Part shown: positions 35,118 through 47,045 of the stretch, piece after piece
How positions within the stretch are numbered: position 1 is the first letter of the stretch
Layout: every line of letters starts with the position of its first letter
Assembly (NCBI GenBank): GCA_028023455.1
Contig: JAQFVV010012509.1
Location: 556,001-620,000, forward strand
Source of the DNA: Epiperipatus broadwayi
Taxonomy: Eukaryota; Onychophora; Udeonychophora; Euonychophora; Peripatidae
DNA length: 64,000 nucleotides
Reading direction: 5' to 3'
Made by a program: the position numbers and the translations under genes
The notes under the pieces: generated by a model
Seen by the model: the letters and a program-made list of their open reading frames with translations, nothing else
What the model was told of the DNA's origin: nothing
Database searches by the model: none

Positions 35118-35938
35118 CTTGCGAGTTTTCCTGTAAACCAAGATGGCAGCTCATATTTTTAATAAATCTGTAGTATCAGGTACGAAACAAAAATGTTTAC
35201 AAAAAAAATGGCTGCTAGGAAATTTTTTATTTAATATTCACATTTTAATTTTTTACTATTACTGTTATTTTTTTTTTAAAAATCATTGTGAAAAAACTAA
35301 TTACAATATTTAGACTTTATTTTGTACGTGTATGTTTAACTTTTTAACAGAAAAATGAATAAAAAATATAAATATAATATTTACACTTTATTCATGTTGA
35401 TAGCGTTTAAATCTGAGTGTAGTCAGAATCAAAATTTTAGAGGCCTCAAACTATGTTCTTTTATGAAGGAATATTCTGTTTAAACAAAATTTCACATTGC
35501 ATCACCATTGTGGGGATGTAAAGTTTTATGTTGTGATTATTAATGCACACTTTTCCAGACGGCAGGATCACGTACTTTTAGATATTCTCCACTGCAGCAT
35601 GTTCTGTGACAGGACGATCCCAAATTTTGGTCAAGATGCCAATTTACAAAAAAAAACTGCTGATGAAGAAGAAACACACCGAATTGAACCAAAGCATGAC
35701 AATGTTAAGAGTGTTTTGTCACTTCCACATTGTAATACAAGTAAAAAAAAATTGAAGCAAAGATTCTTAATGAAATTTATCAAAATTTATTACTTTTTTT
35801 TTAATTTAAGAGTCGTTTTTTTTATTTTTATTATTATTATTAAACAACTAACCCATCTTCAAAATATTGTAGGCCCTCAAAACTGTATATTTATTAAAAA
35901 TATGAACTGCCATCTTGGTTTACAGGAAAACTTACAAG
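35118..35938. mobile_element. TA-flanked inverted-repeat element, Tc1/mariner type
   Basis: Terminal inverted repeats of about 49 bp (35118-35166 and 35890-35938) differ at only three positions; they start CTTGCGAGTTTTCC and CTTGTAAGTTTTCC. TA lies directly outside both ends (35116-35117 and 35939-35940), the target duplication of Tc1/mariner elements. The element is 821 bp long, too short for a transposase of that group. A 159-codon open frame (35497-35976) runs out through the right repeat; it does not resemble a transposase, and its first 90 codons (with HRIEPKHDNVKS) are not AT-biased like the rest. Confidence 0.8.
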
Positions 35939-35976
35939 TACCCCCCAAAAATAAAAAATTGCTCTGTGTGATTTAA
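35497..35976 (+). CDS. unidentified 159-codon frame inside the inverted-repeat element
   Basis: The first part is Cys- and His-containing (MHHHCGDVKFYV, LLDILHCSMFCD), and the middle is charged (TADEEETHRIEPKHD). The last 50 codons are low-complexity Phe/Ile and the transposon's own terminal repeat. The stop lies outside the element. Such a long frame is unlikely by chance here. It may be captured host sequence or a transposase fragment too diverged to name. Confidence 0.25.
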   Translation: MHHHCGDVKFYVVIINAHFSRRQDHVLLDILHCSMFCDRTIPNFGQDANLQKKTADEEETHRIEPKHDNVKSVLSLPHCNTSKKKLKQRFLMKFIKIYYFFFNLRVVFFIFIIIIKQLTHLQNIVGPQNCIFIKNMNCHLGLQENLQVPPKNKKLLCVI

Positions 35977-35979
35977 ATT

Positions 35980-37780
35980 CAAAAATTAAAACTTTCAATA
36001 ATTTCTTTCCTTATCTATATCTTTTTTTCATTATCATATTCTCTACAAGTCATTAATCCTACACGTTACATAAGTTAGACTTCTAAGATAAGTTTGAGTG
36101 TATGTGCATATATATAATTGTATAGACTTAAAATTAGAATGCTTTATGAATATCTCTTCGTGTTAATTTGGTTAATACTGCACATTAGTTGTTTACTCTT
36201 TGTAAAACAGAATACCTCATATAGTGAATTATTTTCAAACCTCAGCTTGTTAGTTTTTATCCTACAGTGAAAATGATTAAAAAGCTGAATTTTCCTTTTT
36301 AGTGTATTTTAAACATGAATACATAGCCTAGAAAGAAACTACATAAATAATTAAATACAAATAGAAAGTTTTTCAGATCGATTACATTTATGTATTTCAG
36401 CACATTATAAAATATTTTTTTAATTGATTTATACAAACTCAACATGTGGTGACAAGTTTTTTGAGATTATTATTTCTTACGTATACTTATAAAGGAGCAA
36501 AAAAGATTGATTTAGCTTAAACATATGTATATAAATAGAATATAAAACATTTTATTGAAAAACATTTTTGATAGTTTTGTAATAAACTGCAGCTCAAAAC
36601 GCTGTATAGAAAACTATTACAATTTATTATGATGTTTGTGAATATACAATTATAACACCGCCCACATCAGATAAACATTGTTCACAATTATTACTTATTC
36701 TGAAATTCAGGAAGATTAACCTTTGTTTAATTTTTAAGAGTGGACAATTTAAAATATTTGTACATAATTAAAAAGGTGTTTTTATGGATGTGCAACGTTG
36801 ATTATTTTCATTGAAAAGATATGGCAGAGAATAGACTACATTGCAGAACTAGAATTAGACAGGAAGTTGAAATATTTACGAAAGAAAAGCTTTCGGCGGG
36901 AAAAGTTAAAGAAAGCATGGCAAACCATCAAATCAGCAGAATAATATGGTACTATTTATGAGTCATAGATTGGTCTGTATAGCCATCATAAAGCTTATCT
37001 GTAGGGTATTATTTTTGTTTTGTCTTTATTTTTAATCTATCAGTAATGATTATATTTGTTTGTGAACGGATGATGATAATAATAATGTAATTAAAAATTA
37101 ATAACAAATAATCGATCAAATAAAGTGTGATGCAAAATATTTTCATTTTAATAAAATATTTTTCTTTCTGCTTTATTTTAACGAAGTTCTTTCTTAAGCT
37201 TAAACAATATATTCATTACTTTAGAGAGAGAACTTGGAGTGGGTCAACAAGAAGCTACCTTTGTAAATAAATAAAAGGATTTAAATAATTGATTAACATT
37301 AAAATAGCTGTAATAAAAAATGATTAACTTTTTCAACTATGCAATTTAGCTATAAATTATTCAAAAGTTGTTTTAAAAAGTATTAATTGAAATACGTTTT
37401 TCTTTTACTCTTTGAGCAGAGGTGAAAAATCTAGTACCATGTGATCATTTAATGTTTTATTAACGGTTGATGTCCTCGAGAAATTACATGCTTTTTGAAA
37501 AATCACTTCATATATTTTATAACGCAATATTAACAGAAAATTTTCAGCGTCTTAAATTTATTGAGGAAAAATAAAAGTTTAATTTAGAAAATATCACAAA
37601 TTCTCTAAAAACATTTTTGTATATTTACGTGGACAATAAATGCTTTGAATGAAACATAGTTTAAAATAATTAATATCCAAAAAACTCAAGTTTTTATTAG
37701 TCAATGATGGAAGAAAAATGTTAAACTTTAGCTTTAATTATAAACTTGAGAATGTGAGATTTTAAGTAGAAAGGTGAGCC
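35980..37780. other. AT-rich non-coding
   Basis: No gene or repeat recognised. Confidence 0.4.
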
Positions 37781-37789
37781 TAAATGTTG

Positions 37790-38340
37790 ACATGCAACAA
37801 AGACTCAATGCGCTGCTGGTGTTTTTAAAGTTAAAAAGGTAGAGCATTTTATTATAGTGAAGTAATTAATGCAACCAAATAAGCTATATATGAACTAGCT
37901 TATTGTATGGAAGTGAGACTTGGGCATCTTAATGATACAACATAAAGGCAATAGAAAATTTTTATTTAAGGATATTCTTTAAAATTCTAATTATATGATG
38001 GCAACATCACAAAAACAATCAATATATATATATTAGCTTTCTGGATGTAATACCATAGAGTCTACTATTATAAAATATTTTCATTGTATTGGACATGTGA
38101 CACAAATGAACAATGCAAGACTTCCTAAAATAATATTTTATAATAAATTTGAGCTTAATCTTTCATGAAGAAATAAGATCTTATTTTATGTGATAAAGAT
38201 TATCTCAAAGGCATTCTAATGAAATTGTTTACATTGAGAAGGTAAGTCAGAGCATAAATACATTGGAAATCTATATTTAGACATGGTTTTGAGTATTCCA
38301 AAAAAGAGTTTTTTTAAAAAAAATTAAAGACAACACAGCA
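37790..38340 (+). pseudogene. LINE RT C-terminal remnant (LLYGSETW type)
   Basis: Across frameshifts the plus strand reads QQRLNA (about 37797), then the LLYGSETW equivalent (YCMEVRLG in one frame, VWK plus DLG in the others, near 37905-37925), then STIIKYFHCIGHVTQMNNAR followed by LPKIIF (about 38060-38135). This is the standard order of the C-terminal region of endonuclease-RT LINEs: LLYGSETW ... ES.I...L.W.GHV.RM...R.PK..L. It differs in detail from the 13325-13699 family, so it is a separate subfamily. It is heavily broken. Confidence 0.6.
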
Positions 38341-38839
38341 AAATATCAAAAAAAATGGACTAACATGTTTTTATATGCTGTCATATTTGTGTTTCACAGA
38401 TTAGTTTGTTTAGAAATTGTAAAATTCAATTTGGCATAATATTATTTAACCATTTCATACTTTCTTTTTCTATCTCTTTCTTGGAGTGTGAATCATTTGT
38501 GAGCAGATGCTGAACTTTGCTGATCTAATCTTCAAGTTAAATAAAACTTTTATAATTGTGTTTGATAATAACTCTATCATAGACTGTGGATCTGGAATAG
38601 ATTATTTTTAAATACCTAAACTCCAATCCAATAGATACTATAATGAATGAAGTTCTACAGTAAATTACTTTATTTTAGAATGTGCGTTTGTGCTTCTAAT
38701 AAACTTATGTAAAAATCTCAAGCACATTTGAATAGGAGACAATTTGCATATCAATTGTTTTAAAAATTCAAATAGAAAATATTTAAATATCATTATCAAA
38801 TAATTTATTGCAAGACAAAGATTGTTCTTCTTCAATAAG

Positions 38840-39660
38840 TTCCAGCAAACCTCTTTATCTTATCCATTCATTCTATATGTGATATCTCATAATCTCTAAG
38901 ATCAGTCCAATATTCTAATTAAAATAGTTTCTGCAAATCCTTCATTGAGATCATTGGCTAATTCCACCTTATCCTTTTAATTTCCTCAATGACATCACTG
39001 GCAGTTGCTTGCTTTATTACATATGCAATACATCTTTGAGTTTCTTTGCTATTTCTAATACAAACCCCTTCATAGTTTATTGTTTCCAAGTCTCAGATCC
39101 ACCAGAAAGCATTAGTAAAACATATCCATTAAAATCTTGCAAACACGTTTAATTTTATAATTAATTTTTACCAATAGTGATTTCCATATAAAGAAATAAA
39201 TTGATCAAGATATTTTTATAGTTCTAAGTTTCTCACAGTTAATCCTCCTGAAAAGTCATTAAACTCAATTGTAATATTTATCTTTAATTCTTTTTTTTTT
39301 TTTGCTTTTATCAGATAGATCATGTGACACTTTCTGAAGCATTATGTTGGATTAATACGTTATATATCGGACAAGCTATGAAGAAACAAATTTTTAAGTT
39401 AATTGTTATACTGCTCCATTTATAACTTTTTGCAATATTCAAAATTGAATTGAAAAAAAAAACCTAGGAAATTTTATATTTTAATTTTTAAAAAAAATAA
39501 ATGATAATTCAGTTTTAAAAAAATCATACCAAATAATTGAGTATTGCTAAACAAAGTATCATGTGATTCACCTAGCTTATATTTAGAATTACAATAGTAA
39601 TCTAATGAGCATTGTTGTTTTCCTCTTGAGTGTAAGCATATGAAACCATGTTATATACAA
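38840..39660 (-). pseudogene. RTE-like LINE C-terminal remnant
   Basis: Paralogous to 2880-3560 over its upstream part. From about 39010 downward the minus strand reads ATASDVIEEIKRIRWN, aligned with GVTDLIEKIKRLKWSW of the copy at 13325-13699, and then HIE.MDKIKRFAG, aligned with HVRWMDEIKNLIS. In-frame stops are frequent. Confidence 0.58.
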
Positions 39661-40439
39661 AATATATATTGATGATGTATTTGTGTGTGCACCTGAACAG
39701 ACAATAATGTAAATGCACTATTTTTTAACCAGTGAATCCTCACTGCAATGGATTATTAAAAATAAAAAGACCACAAAAGGCATTAAATATTTAGACTTAA
39801 TAAACTTGGATTGAAAATGATAATAAAGTTATTGCAAATAAGTAGTGCAGTCACCCATAATCAAAAATATCAATGTCATACAAACTGGCAAAATTTAAAT
39901 GATTCCTTAATAGAAACCAATGTCTCTGCAAATATAAAGGAAATAGAAAACATCAAAGGGTATGTGAAAGATCTATACAGCTTATATTACAATGAGAAAC
40001 ACTAAACAAAGACATTAAAATGCTTAATAACAAAAATAAAATGAATTTAAAATGATATGATGATAATAAATTGTGGATTACAATGGCTGACAAAAAAGAT
40101 TTGCAAAAAAATATGTAACATTAAATTCTTAATATCAATTAGTCTCAATAAACTAATCAACAAGACAAACTACAAATTGTAGAAGTAAATAATATTGAGT
40201 AAATTAATTATTTAAATTAAGTCTTCATTTCATAAAATTATTTGCTAAAATAAGTATCTTTTAAAACAATGCTTGTTAAATTGAATGTAAATAAAAGTAT
40301 GTTATTATTAAGAAATTAGTTAATATTTTAATTTATAACTAACTATTTAAGATAGATATTTCATTTAATAAAGTTTATATAGACTGTAAAATTTAGATAA
40401 AATTAATCTATGTAGTTAATTTAATACACTGTACAGGCT

Positions 40440-40665
40440 TACAAGACCTGCACATATTTGAACTCAGACTTTGAAAAGAAATAATCACCAATATAGATAT
40501 ATATTTCATGCTAAACCAACAATCATCAGTTGGTCCAGATTACTATCTCCACATATATTAAGATAGCCAATCTTCATACTTTAATGAACAGGCTTCAAAC
40601 TACTCCAACCCACAACTCTTCAGCCATCCATTTAATTGAAAATCTGATGTAGTTAAATAATATAT
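40440..40665 (-). repeat. hammerhead-bearing repeat with intact core
   Basis: Ribozyme at 40542-40482 on minus: TAATCTGGACCAA, CTGATGA, stem II TTGTTGGTTTAGCAT, GAAA, AU-rich stem III, then TTGGTGATTA. The inner stem I is CCAA/TTGG. The outer part is TAATC/GATTA, where other copies have GATCT/AGATC-type strands, so a G-C pair has become A-U on both sides. The 5' part to 40650 matches 57000-57100. The 3' end (complement of TTTGAACTC) is at about 40458. Confidence 0.8.
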
Positions 40666-41766
40666 TTAATTATTTAAATCAACCTCAAATTGGTTAATAA
40701 GGTAGATTTAAATTAAAGAAATAGTTAACTTGCTGTCTACATGTGTGTGTAAATGTTTGTGCTTACATGTATTTAACAATTACTTGGCTTTAATTGCCAA
40801 GATATTTAATTTTTAGAGTTAAAATTTAATATTAAATATTTTATCAAACAAGCAAAATAAGGGGTTAATTTTAAAAATTTTAAAGGGTTTTTAATAAACA
40901 AGAGGGGAAGAAAAGAGTTATTTTATTTAAAAAAATATAATTATTTGAAATTATATTGTTTTATTATTTAAGTTTATTAATTAATAAGTAATAACCTCTT
41001 CTTCACCTCAAGACTTAAAACACATGGTTATTTTAAAATAATCTTGGTTAATATGATGTAATGATTCTCAGTTAATTACTGGAAATTAATTAACCCTTCG
41101 CCTACCAATGTCTCTTTTGGGTGGGTGCAAATTAATGTTTGAGTGATGGGTAAACTGTTATAAAACTATCAGATTATCATTTTTGAGGGTCACTATCACT
41201 CGGTCACTCACTCTCATATAGTGAAACTGACTGATCTGGCTTGTTTCCCATCCACTTTATTGCTGCTCTGTATAAATTTCAATGTGACACCAAGAATAGT
41301 AATATTTTTTTTTATATATTTTCTTTTATTTTAATCAAAGTTAAAGTATTAATTTTATTAGTTTAAAAGCTACAATGTTATGGTAACAAATTTAAGGCAA
41401 GTCTGCTTTATTCTATACTGCAATTCAATTAGAACATTCTATTTTAAACTACTAACAAAAATGCCACAGAAAAATAATTTAGTCATAAAAAGTAAATTTC
41501 TTCATTTTTGCTTAATTATAAACTTCAAAATAAACCAGGTGATATGTTTTAAAATGATAATTCATAAACTTATGTGGAACATTATACTAATTCATTTGAT
41601 TATTATCCATTATTATTTTAAAAGAAGAAAACTTAAATTTAAAGCAAAGAGTTTAGAATAATTAAACTTTAAAATATAAATAAACTGCTATGCTAACCAC
41701 TTTTACTATATGAACTGCTTGAAATAATTATGTGTCATATTAATTTATAATGAATATAATGCTTAC
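40666..41766. other. AT-rich non-coding with a less AT-rich patch at 41090-41280
   Basis: 41092-41280 starts TTAACCCTTCGCCTACC, which looks like one end of a piggyBac-type element after its TTAA target, but no second end was found. Nothing else recognised. Confidence 0.35.
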
Positions 41767-41830
41767 CTCTTGAAAATTAATTATGCAGTTATAAAAATAT
41801 AACTTGTTGTCTTTAGCAAAGGAGGAACTG
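41767..41830 (-). CDS. candidate second coding exon of gene B
   Basis: One base, then SSSFAKDNKLYFYNCIINFQE, then the strong donor AGAG|GTAAGC on minus. The acceptor (ATTAAATAG) is pyrimidine-poor but usable in AT-rich introns. The 64 nt require two bases from the previous exon, which is what the candidate first exon at 43410-43241 supplies. Function unknown. Confidence 0.42.
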
Positions 41831-41839
41831 CTATTTAAT

Positions 41840-43230
41840 TATAATATTCACAATAAAAATCTGGAATTGACAAACTTCTTTGAAATTTATAAAAATATAA
41901 ATAATTTTTATAGGCTTTGTTCTCTCCGAATTTTAATTATAAAAATGTTATATAAGGATGGGAATGCAAAAATCTTTGAAATATATTTATCTACTTAAAT
42001 CAGTTTGCAGTAAAAATCCACAAGAACTTTGATATGCATTGTGTTATTTGCGGACTATTTAATTTTTTTTTTTTTAAGAAAATGTTGTTAATTTTTTCTT
42101 AAATGAAACCAACACCTGAAAATGACCTTTTGTTATTATTTTGCTAAATTAAATTTGCTGTTGTGTGTGCTTCTTTTTAAAAAAAAGAGAGAAAAAAACA
42201 CAATAATGCTACTCTCCAACATCATTGAATGAATATTTTTCTAGCTAGCTGTTATATTGGCCAATTTCTTCAAATATAAATGAATTTAATATTTAGATGT
42301 AATTTAGGATTAAGAATTTTTTAAATGTTTATTATTATGCTTATCTGGAGTTATATTTGCGGGTTTTTTTAAAAAAAGCTTATTCTTCATTGGTATGGCT
42401 GTTTCCCTATGTGGATAACTCAACCGGAGAAGGACCTTTCACCCTCAGCAGACCATTCTCAGCAAAAAAATTTCCATTGATGAACTATGGTGTTTTATAT
42501 ATATAAAATTATCCAATATATATATATGTATTTATTTTAATGGCATTATGATATCACTATTTGTTCTCTAATATGTCAAAGTAATTTTATAATTATTATT
42601 ATTATCTCAAATGTGCTTATATTAGAATGTGTTGGAATTTGCACACATTCTTAGGAAAAATTTTATGTATTCCATTATTTTCTGGTTAATTTAGATTTAA
42701 CATTAGTTTGTCTACTGGAGATATTTACCTCTTACATTATTTTCTCTATAAGGTTTATGAATATTTCATTCATAATTTGTAAGACAGTGAAATATAAATT
42801 TATCAAAGGTCTAGTCTATTTATAATTATTATATTATAATAGCTTACCATTATATACTAATTTAATTGCGTATTTATCTGCTTCATATTACATTACTTTA
42901 TTTTGCATTATGTCCACTTTATTTATTAAAATTTTATATTGCATACATGCATTATTTTGTTATCTATTACCAAAATTTTATTGTGCTCTTATTTTTAAAT
43001 AATTTAATAGTCATTTGACTAACCGCTAATGTTGTTTTCAGAGATTGCTTATTGTTTGATAATTTTATGCATATATTAATTTAGTCATCTTATTAGTATT
43101 AAGTTGTTATTTTGCCATCATTTTGATATGAGGTGTTTGCCTTAGAAATTTAGGCTACCCATTGTTTATGGTTATTCCATGAGATGAGAATGCTTTGTAT
43201 TTTTGTGATAGTTATCACTCCTCATTATTA
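41840..43230. other. AT-rich sequence between candidate exons 1 and 2 of gene B
   Basis: A less AT-rich patch at 42385-42475 (GTGGATAACTCAACCGGAGA) is unexplained. The remainder is simple AT sequence. Confidence 0.4.
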
Positions 43231-43240
43231 TTAAAGGTAC

Positions 43241-43410
43241 CTATATTCCTTGAGAGGATCATATATATTTAGTGTGTCTTTCCACATTTTCCTGATGTGT
43301 TGTGACAAAGTCCAAGTATCCTCTTTTGCCTTAGATAGAGGTATTTGGAAGCCACCATTCTTATTGATATTTTCTTGATCTGTGGAGCCTATGTCTTGCC
43401 TATCACTCAT
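43241..43410 (-). CDS. candidate first coding exon of gene B, unknown product
   Basis: On minus, the context TTCACC precedes ATG at 43410. An in-frame TAA four codons upstream supports this start. The frame runs MSDRQDIGSTDQENINKN through KAKEDTWTLSQHIRKMWKDT to DPLKEY (56 codons) and ends in TATAG|GTACC, a plausible donor. Without splicing it would stop after three more codons (59 residues). The composition is balanced and polar, quite unlike the Phe/Ile/Lys/Asn-rich chance frames around it. There is no signal peptide or membrane segment. Phase (+2) fits the exon at 41830-41767. I do not recognise the family. Confidence 0.5.
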
Positions 43411-45950
43411 GGTGAACTTTTATATTTTCCACCACAATAGGTGAAGTATCTTTGTATTAGAATTGACATGGAAATGATTAGTAAGTTTATGAAGACTTAG
43501 TTTTTCACGTTACACTATGTACAGTGCTTTGTGGTGCAATGTCTGTATTGAGTTGCTGTGTTGATTGGCCAGCCACAAGTAAACCAACAATATATTTATA
43601 CCTTTTAAACATTTAATATTTAGCACTTGGCATTTAGATAATACATATACCTTACGTTATCTACATGTATACCCACCTGGATTTACCTCACTGATGGAGT
43701 TGTAAGTCATTTAATATTTGAATATTATTGTTATTATTATGTGGACAGTAATTTGGTATGATTTATGTGCATGACTTCTGGTAAATGGCCCACATTTTTA
43801 TTCAATAATTTATTTAGAAATTTTAAAATAGAGCTAGGCAATCTTAATTAAATTGTCTAAATCTTATAATTGTTGATATTCTACCAGTCTGCTTATTCAA
43901 ACCCAGTTAGTGCACAATTTGATATCAATTAAATTGCCTAAATTCTATGATTACCAGTATTTAAGCTTAGTCAGATTTAAACTTGAATAATTGCATGTTA
44001 ATCAGATTTATAAAGCTAAATCAAGAGTTACCTGAAAAAAGTATTGTTTTAAATTAAATTGTTAATCAGTATAGTAAAAGCTATAGTTGTGATATCATTT
44101 AGTTCAAATTTTTTAATTGTTCATGAGCTAAATTTAAAACAAATACAAATTAATTTTTATTGCTAAACCAATATCTCCATTTGGAACATCTGCTGTATAA
44201 TCAACCAAAAGATTTGTATTTAAACCCTAATAAGTCTGATAATGAAGGTCTGGAGGTGCTTATGTACCAATTCGATTTTAGTCACATTGTAACAGCACCT
44301 ATGTTGGCAAGTAACTCCAATTTTTTTTTTGATGTAAATAAAATCCTGTACATATTATTCTTATATTTAATCATTAATAAATGTAATTGTTATTTTAAAA
44401 GTATTTAGTTTCTGTTTTTTGTATGTCATTTGTCTTGAGTTTATTAAGTTTTATAAGTTCATTTAATCCATTAAGTTTGCTATTTACAAAGTTCACAATT
44501 TTCACAATTCTGACTTCTATTAGAAATCTGGATAACAGATATCCAAATTTTGCAGTTCCAAATCTTGACATATCCAATAAAAATCTTGTACAAAATCTCC
44601 TCAATTCCAAAGATTGTAAGTGCATATAAGAGAAATAAAGGTTGAATATTTTCAAGATAAATTAAGATTAATATAATTCTTTGTTGAAGATTATTCAAGC
44701 TATTTTAGACTGCACTCATTATTAATTATTTCTTTTCAAATAATTTGAAGATATGATCACTACACTTAATAATTTATTTTGTATTTTGACCATGGGATAA
44801 TAGGAAGACATAAAATGTATCCTTTTTTTTCTATTATTTTTGAATGATATCCTGGAAAAATGGCTATGATTATTCTGAATTTAGTATCATTTAGTATGCA
44901 ATTACTTAGCAAGTTAAATATTTTCTTTATGTAATTATATATATTGTGACAAAATATTGGGAAGCATTTTCTTATAAGAAAAATATATGCCTCTGGCAAC
45001 CAATGATTAAAGAAGATATTCAGAACCCTGAGATTATCATTATTGTTATTATATTCATATTATTGAATAAGTCATTCATTTAAATTACATTATGGTTGTA
45101 GCAAAAGACACTTTAATTATTCCATGTACTATTAGAAAAGTACACTATATTTTATGGTTACTCTGCAAAAGTAGAGTATTTGAATTCATGTTTTCTTTGA
45201 CATTCTGATATGATGAATATTGAATATTGAGGATATTTTAGATGAAGATTGACATTGGATGTTTCTGTTGGCACAAATAACTTATATACTCAGAGAATAT
45301 ATTTTGATGAAGGGGAATTTAGATTTTAAAAGTATTTTAAAAGTAAGAATGAAGTTTATTACTCTTCTTAATTCCATTTGTAATTATTTATTGTGTATTA
45401 AACATTTTTATAATTGCTTTAAAAATTTCCTCTTTGCCTTGATAGATGTCTCTGAAGTATCATTTCTTTTATTGTAACCACCACTGAGTCTAGTCCATGT
45501 TCCAGACATAAGAGTTTCTCTTAATTAATAATCATATTTATAACAACCTATCAACAAACAAAATATATTTTTAACTGTTTTATATTCTAATCACTTTCCC
45601 TTCTTTTAAGTTACAATATATATGGACTACACACAAAAACTTAGTTATTTCAAACATCTATATTTTCCTTTAAATTATATGCAAAAATAATAATTAAAAA
45701 AAATAGTGGTTTTAAAAGTTACTTAAATAAAGTACACTTTGTATAGCTGTTTAAAAAATTAATGCATTTCATTTATGAATTACAGTGGGTGCATTAAGTG
45801 AGGGTTTCCTATATATGATTTGATATATGATTTGCTATGCTAAACTATATTACAAAATCTTTTAATTTAAGATCAAATCTTTTTTTATCTATAAAATACA
45901 AAAATAGCAATTTATATCAGAATTTAAAAAGAATTTGATTATCTCTTATC
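43411..45950. other. sequence between genes A and B, mostly AT-rich
   Basis: If the two-gene reading is right, the gene B promoter and gene A 3' end lie here. 43500-43570 (GTACAGTGCTTTGTGGTGC) is less AT-rich and could be 5' untranslated sequence. Several overlapping short frames at 44160-44700 on both strands look like chance. Confidence 0.35.
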
Positions 45951-45954
45951 TTAC

Positions 45955-46086
45955 CTTGCCATAAAGTGTATTACAAATATGCTTTTTCTCTGGATAAATA
46001 TTTTCTAATTTGACTATTACAATTTTATTTAATTCTTCAGTTGAAGGAGCATCAATTATTTTTCTACAAAAATCCATAGGGTGAAC
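45955..46086 (-). CDS. coding exon of gene A, 44 codons, unknown product
   Basis: On minus, a long pyrimidine tract ending TATAG precedes GTT, and the exon ends GGCAAG|GTAAGA. The 132 nt are open in phase 0 throughout: VHPMDFCRKIIDAPSTEELN, then a KIVIVKLENIYPEKK patch, then HICNTLYGK. The polar composition and clean borders on both sides make it a convincing exon. The preceding exon (46196-46144) ends in phase 0, so the two join in frame across a 57-nt intron. If the donor is not used, the frame ends two codons later (V, R, stop), so this could also be the last exon. The protein family is not recognised. Confidence 0.65.
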
Positions 46087-46143
46087 CTATAAAAAAAAAA
46101 AAAGAGAGAAAGTTTTAACATAAACTAAAATAGATTAACTTAC

Positions 46144-46196
46144 ATGTAAATCTAAAATTATTAATAAATAATTATCATTTCCATTTCTTGTGCAGA
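46144..46196 (-). CDS. coding exon of gene A, 17 codons
   Basis: ATATTAG on minus precedes TC plus CTRNGNDNYLLIILDLH and the strong donor CAT|GTAAGTTAA. It ends in phase 0 and joins the exon at 46086. The intron (46143-46087) is only 57 nt with GTAAGT...TATAG borders, small for an animal but within the known range. It needs one base from the exon before it. The joined peptide (…LLIILDLH|VHPMDFC…) reads as one continuous fold, perhaps a beta strand and turn. Confidence 0.6.
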
Positions 46197-46772
46197 CTAA
46201 TATATCTCATAATAATGAATTTTGTATAAATATTTAAAAAAAGTTTATTTTGCAATATAGTAAGTTTTTTGTTTTATCATACTACTGTAGGAATTCCAAA
46301 CATAATGGATTTTATATTTTTAGGGGAAATGTTAACATCATTCTAATAATCGTACTATCTTAAAAATAAACCCAATACTTCTGATGGTCCTCATTATATG
46401 CTTATCTGAATTTAAAAGTTAAAAGAAGTAAGTAATTTAGATTATAGTTTTGTAAAGTTACAACAATTTAATACTTTTAGTGGAACAGATTTCACATTGA
46501 ACAACAATAATCTTAATAATGATTTTTCAGTCATGAATTTCTTTTTAGATATGAGGGAAATTAGAAATTATCAAACAGAATCAATTTTTCATTTTTGTTA
46601 TCATTTTTCTAAAATATTTTATTTGAAATTCCAATGACAATTTAGAATTTATAAGTTCGATCCAATTTCTGTGTTTACATATATATATATACTCTTTCAA
46701 CTTTATTTCTGGGAAATAGACCTAATAATTGCAAAGACTCATTTCAAGAACAAGTTATACATTTTCAGGTAG

Positions 46773-47045
46773 ACCGAATGTGGTCCCTGCACATTTGGAC
46801 TGTTAATTGGGAGACAGAAGTATCTAGAATGGTCTTGACATGGCTTGGCTGCGGGTCAAGAATTTATTGTTCAATGGACTTGAACCTTGGACCTTGCTGC
46901 CTGTTGTGGTGGTTGGCACAATGCTGGACTTGTCCACCTATTCAGCTGAAGCATTTGGGTCTTCACTTCAGGGCCCAGGGGTGGAATCATTGGGTGATGG
47001 ATAGCTTCTCAGCAGCTGGGCCATGTAGATCCATGTATAGATAGA
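46773..47045 (+). other. GC-rich island of unknown nature, 88-codon frame
   Basis: About half G+C by eye in a window that is otherwise about three quarters A+T. The plus frame from 46778 (GTG or ATG-like start) encodes a Trp/Cys/Leu-rich chain that looks like non-coding sequence translated. On minus, GGTTCAAGTCC (about 46890) is a perfect pol III B box. An A box at the proper distance is not clear. A recently inserted SINE or captured RNA gene piece is possible; no target duplication was found. Confidence 0.35.

Noticed and set aside
35655-35690. CTGATGA followed by GAAA
   Set aside because: The four bases between them cannot form stem II and there are no stem I partners.
41092-41130. piggyBac-like end TTAACCCTTCGCCTACC
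   Set aside because: No matching opposite end with TTAA and no transposase nearby; one end alone is too little.
44160-44700. Overlapping open frames on both strands
   Set aside because: 60-90 codon frames rich in Phe, Ile, Asn and Lys with no motif; expected by chance with several frames overlapping.
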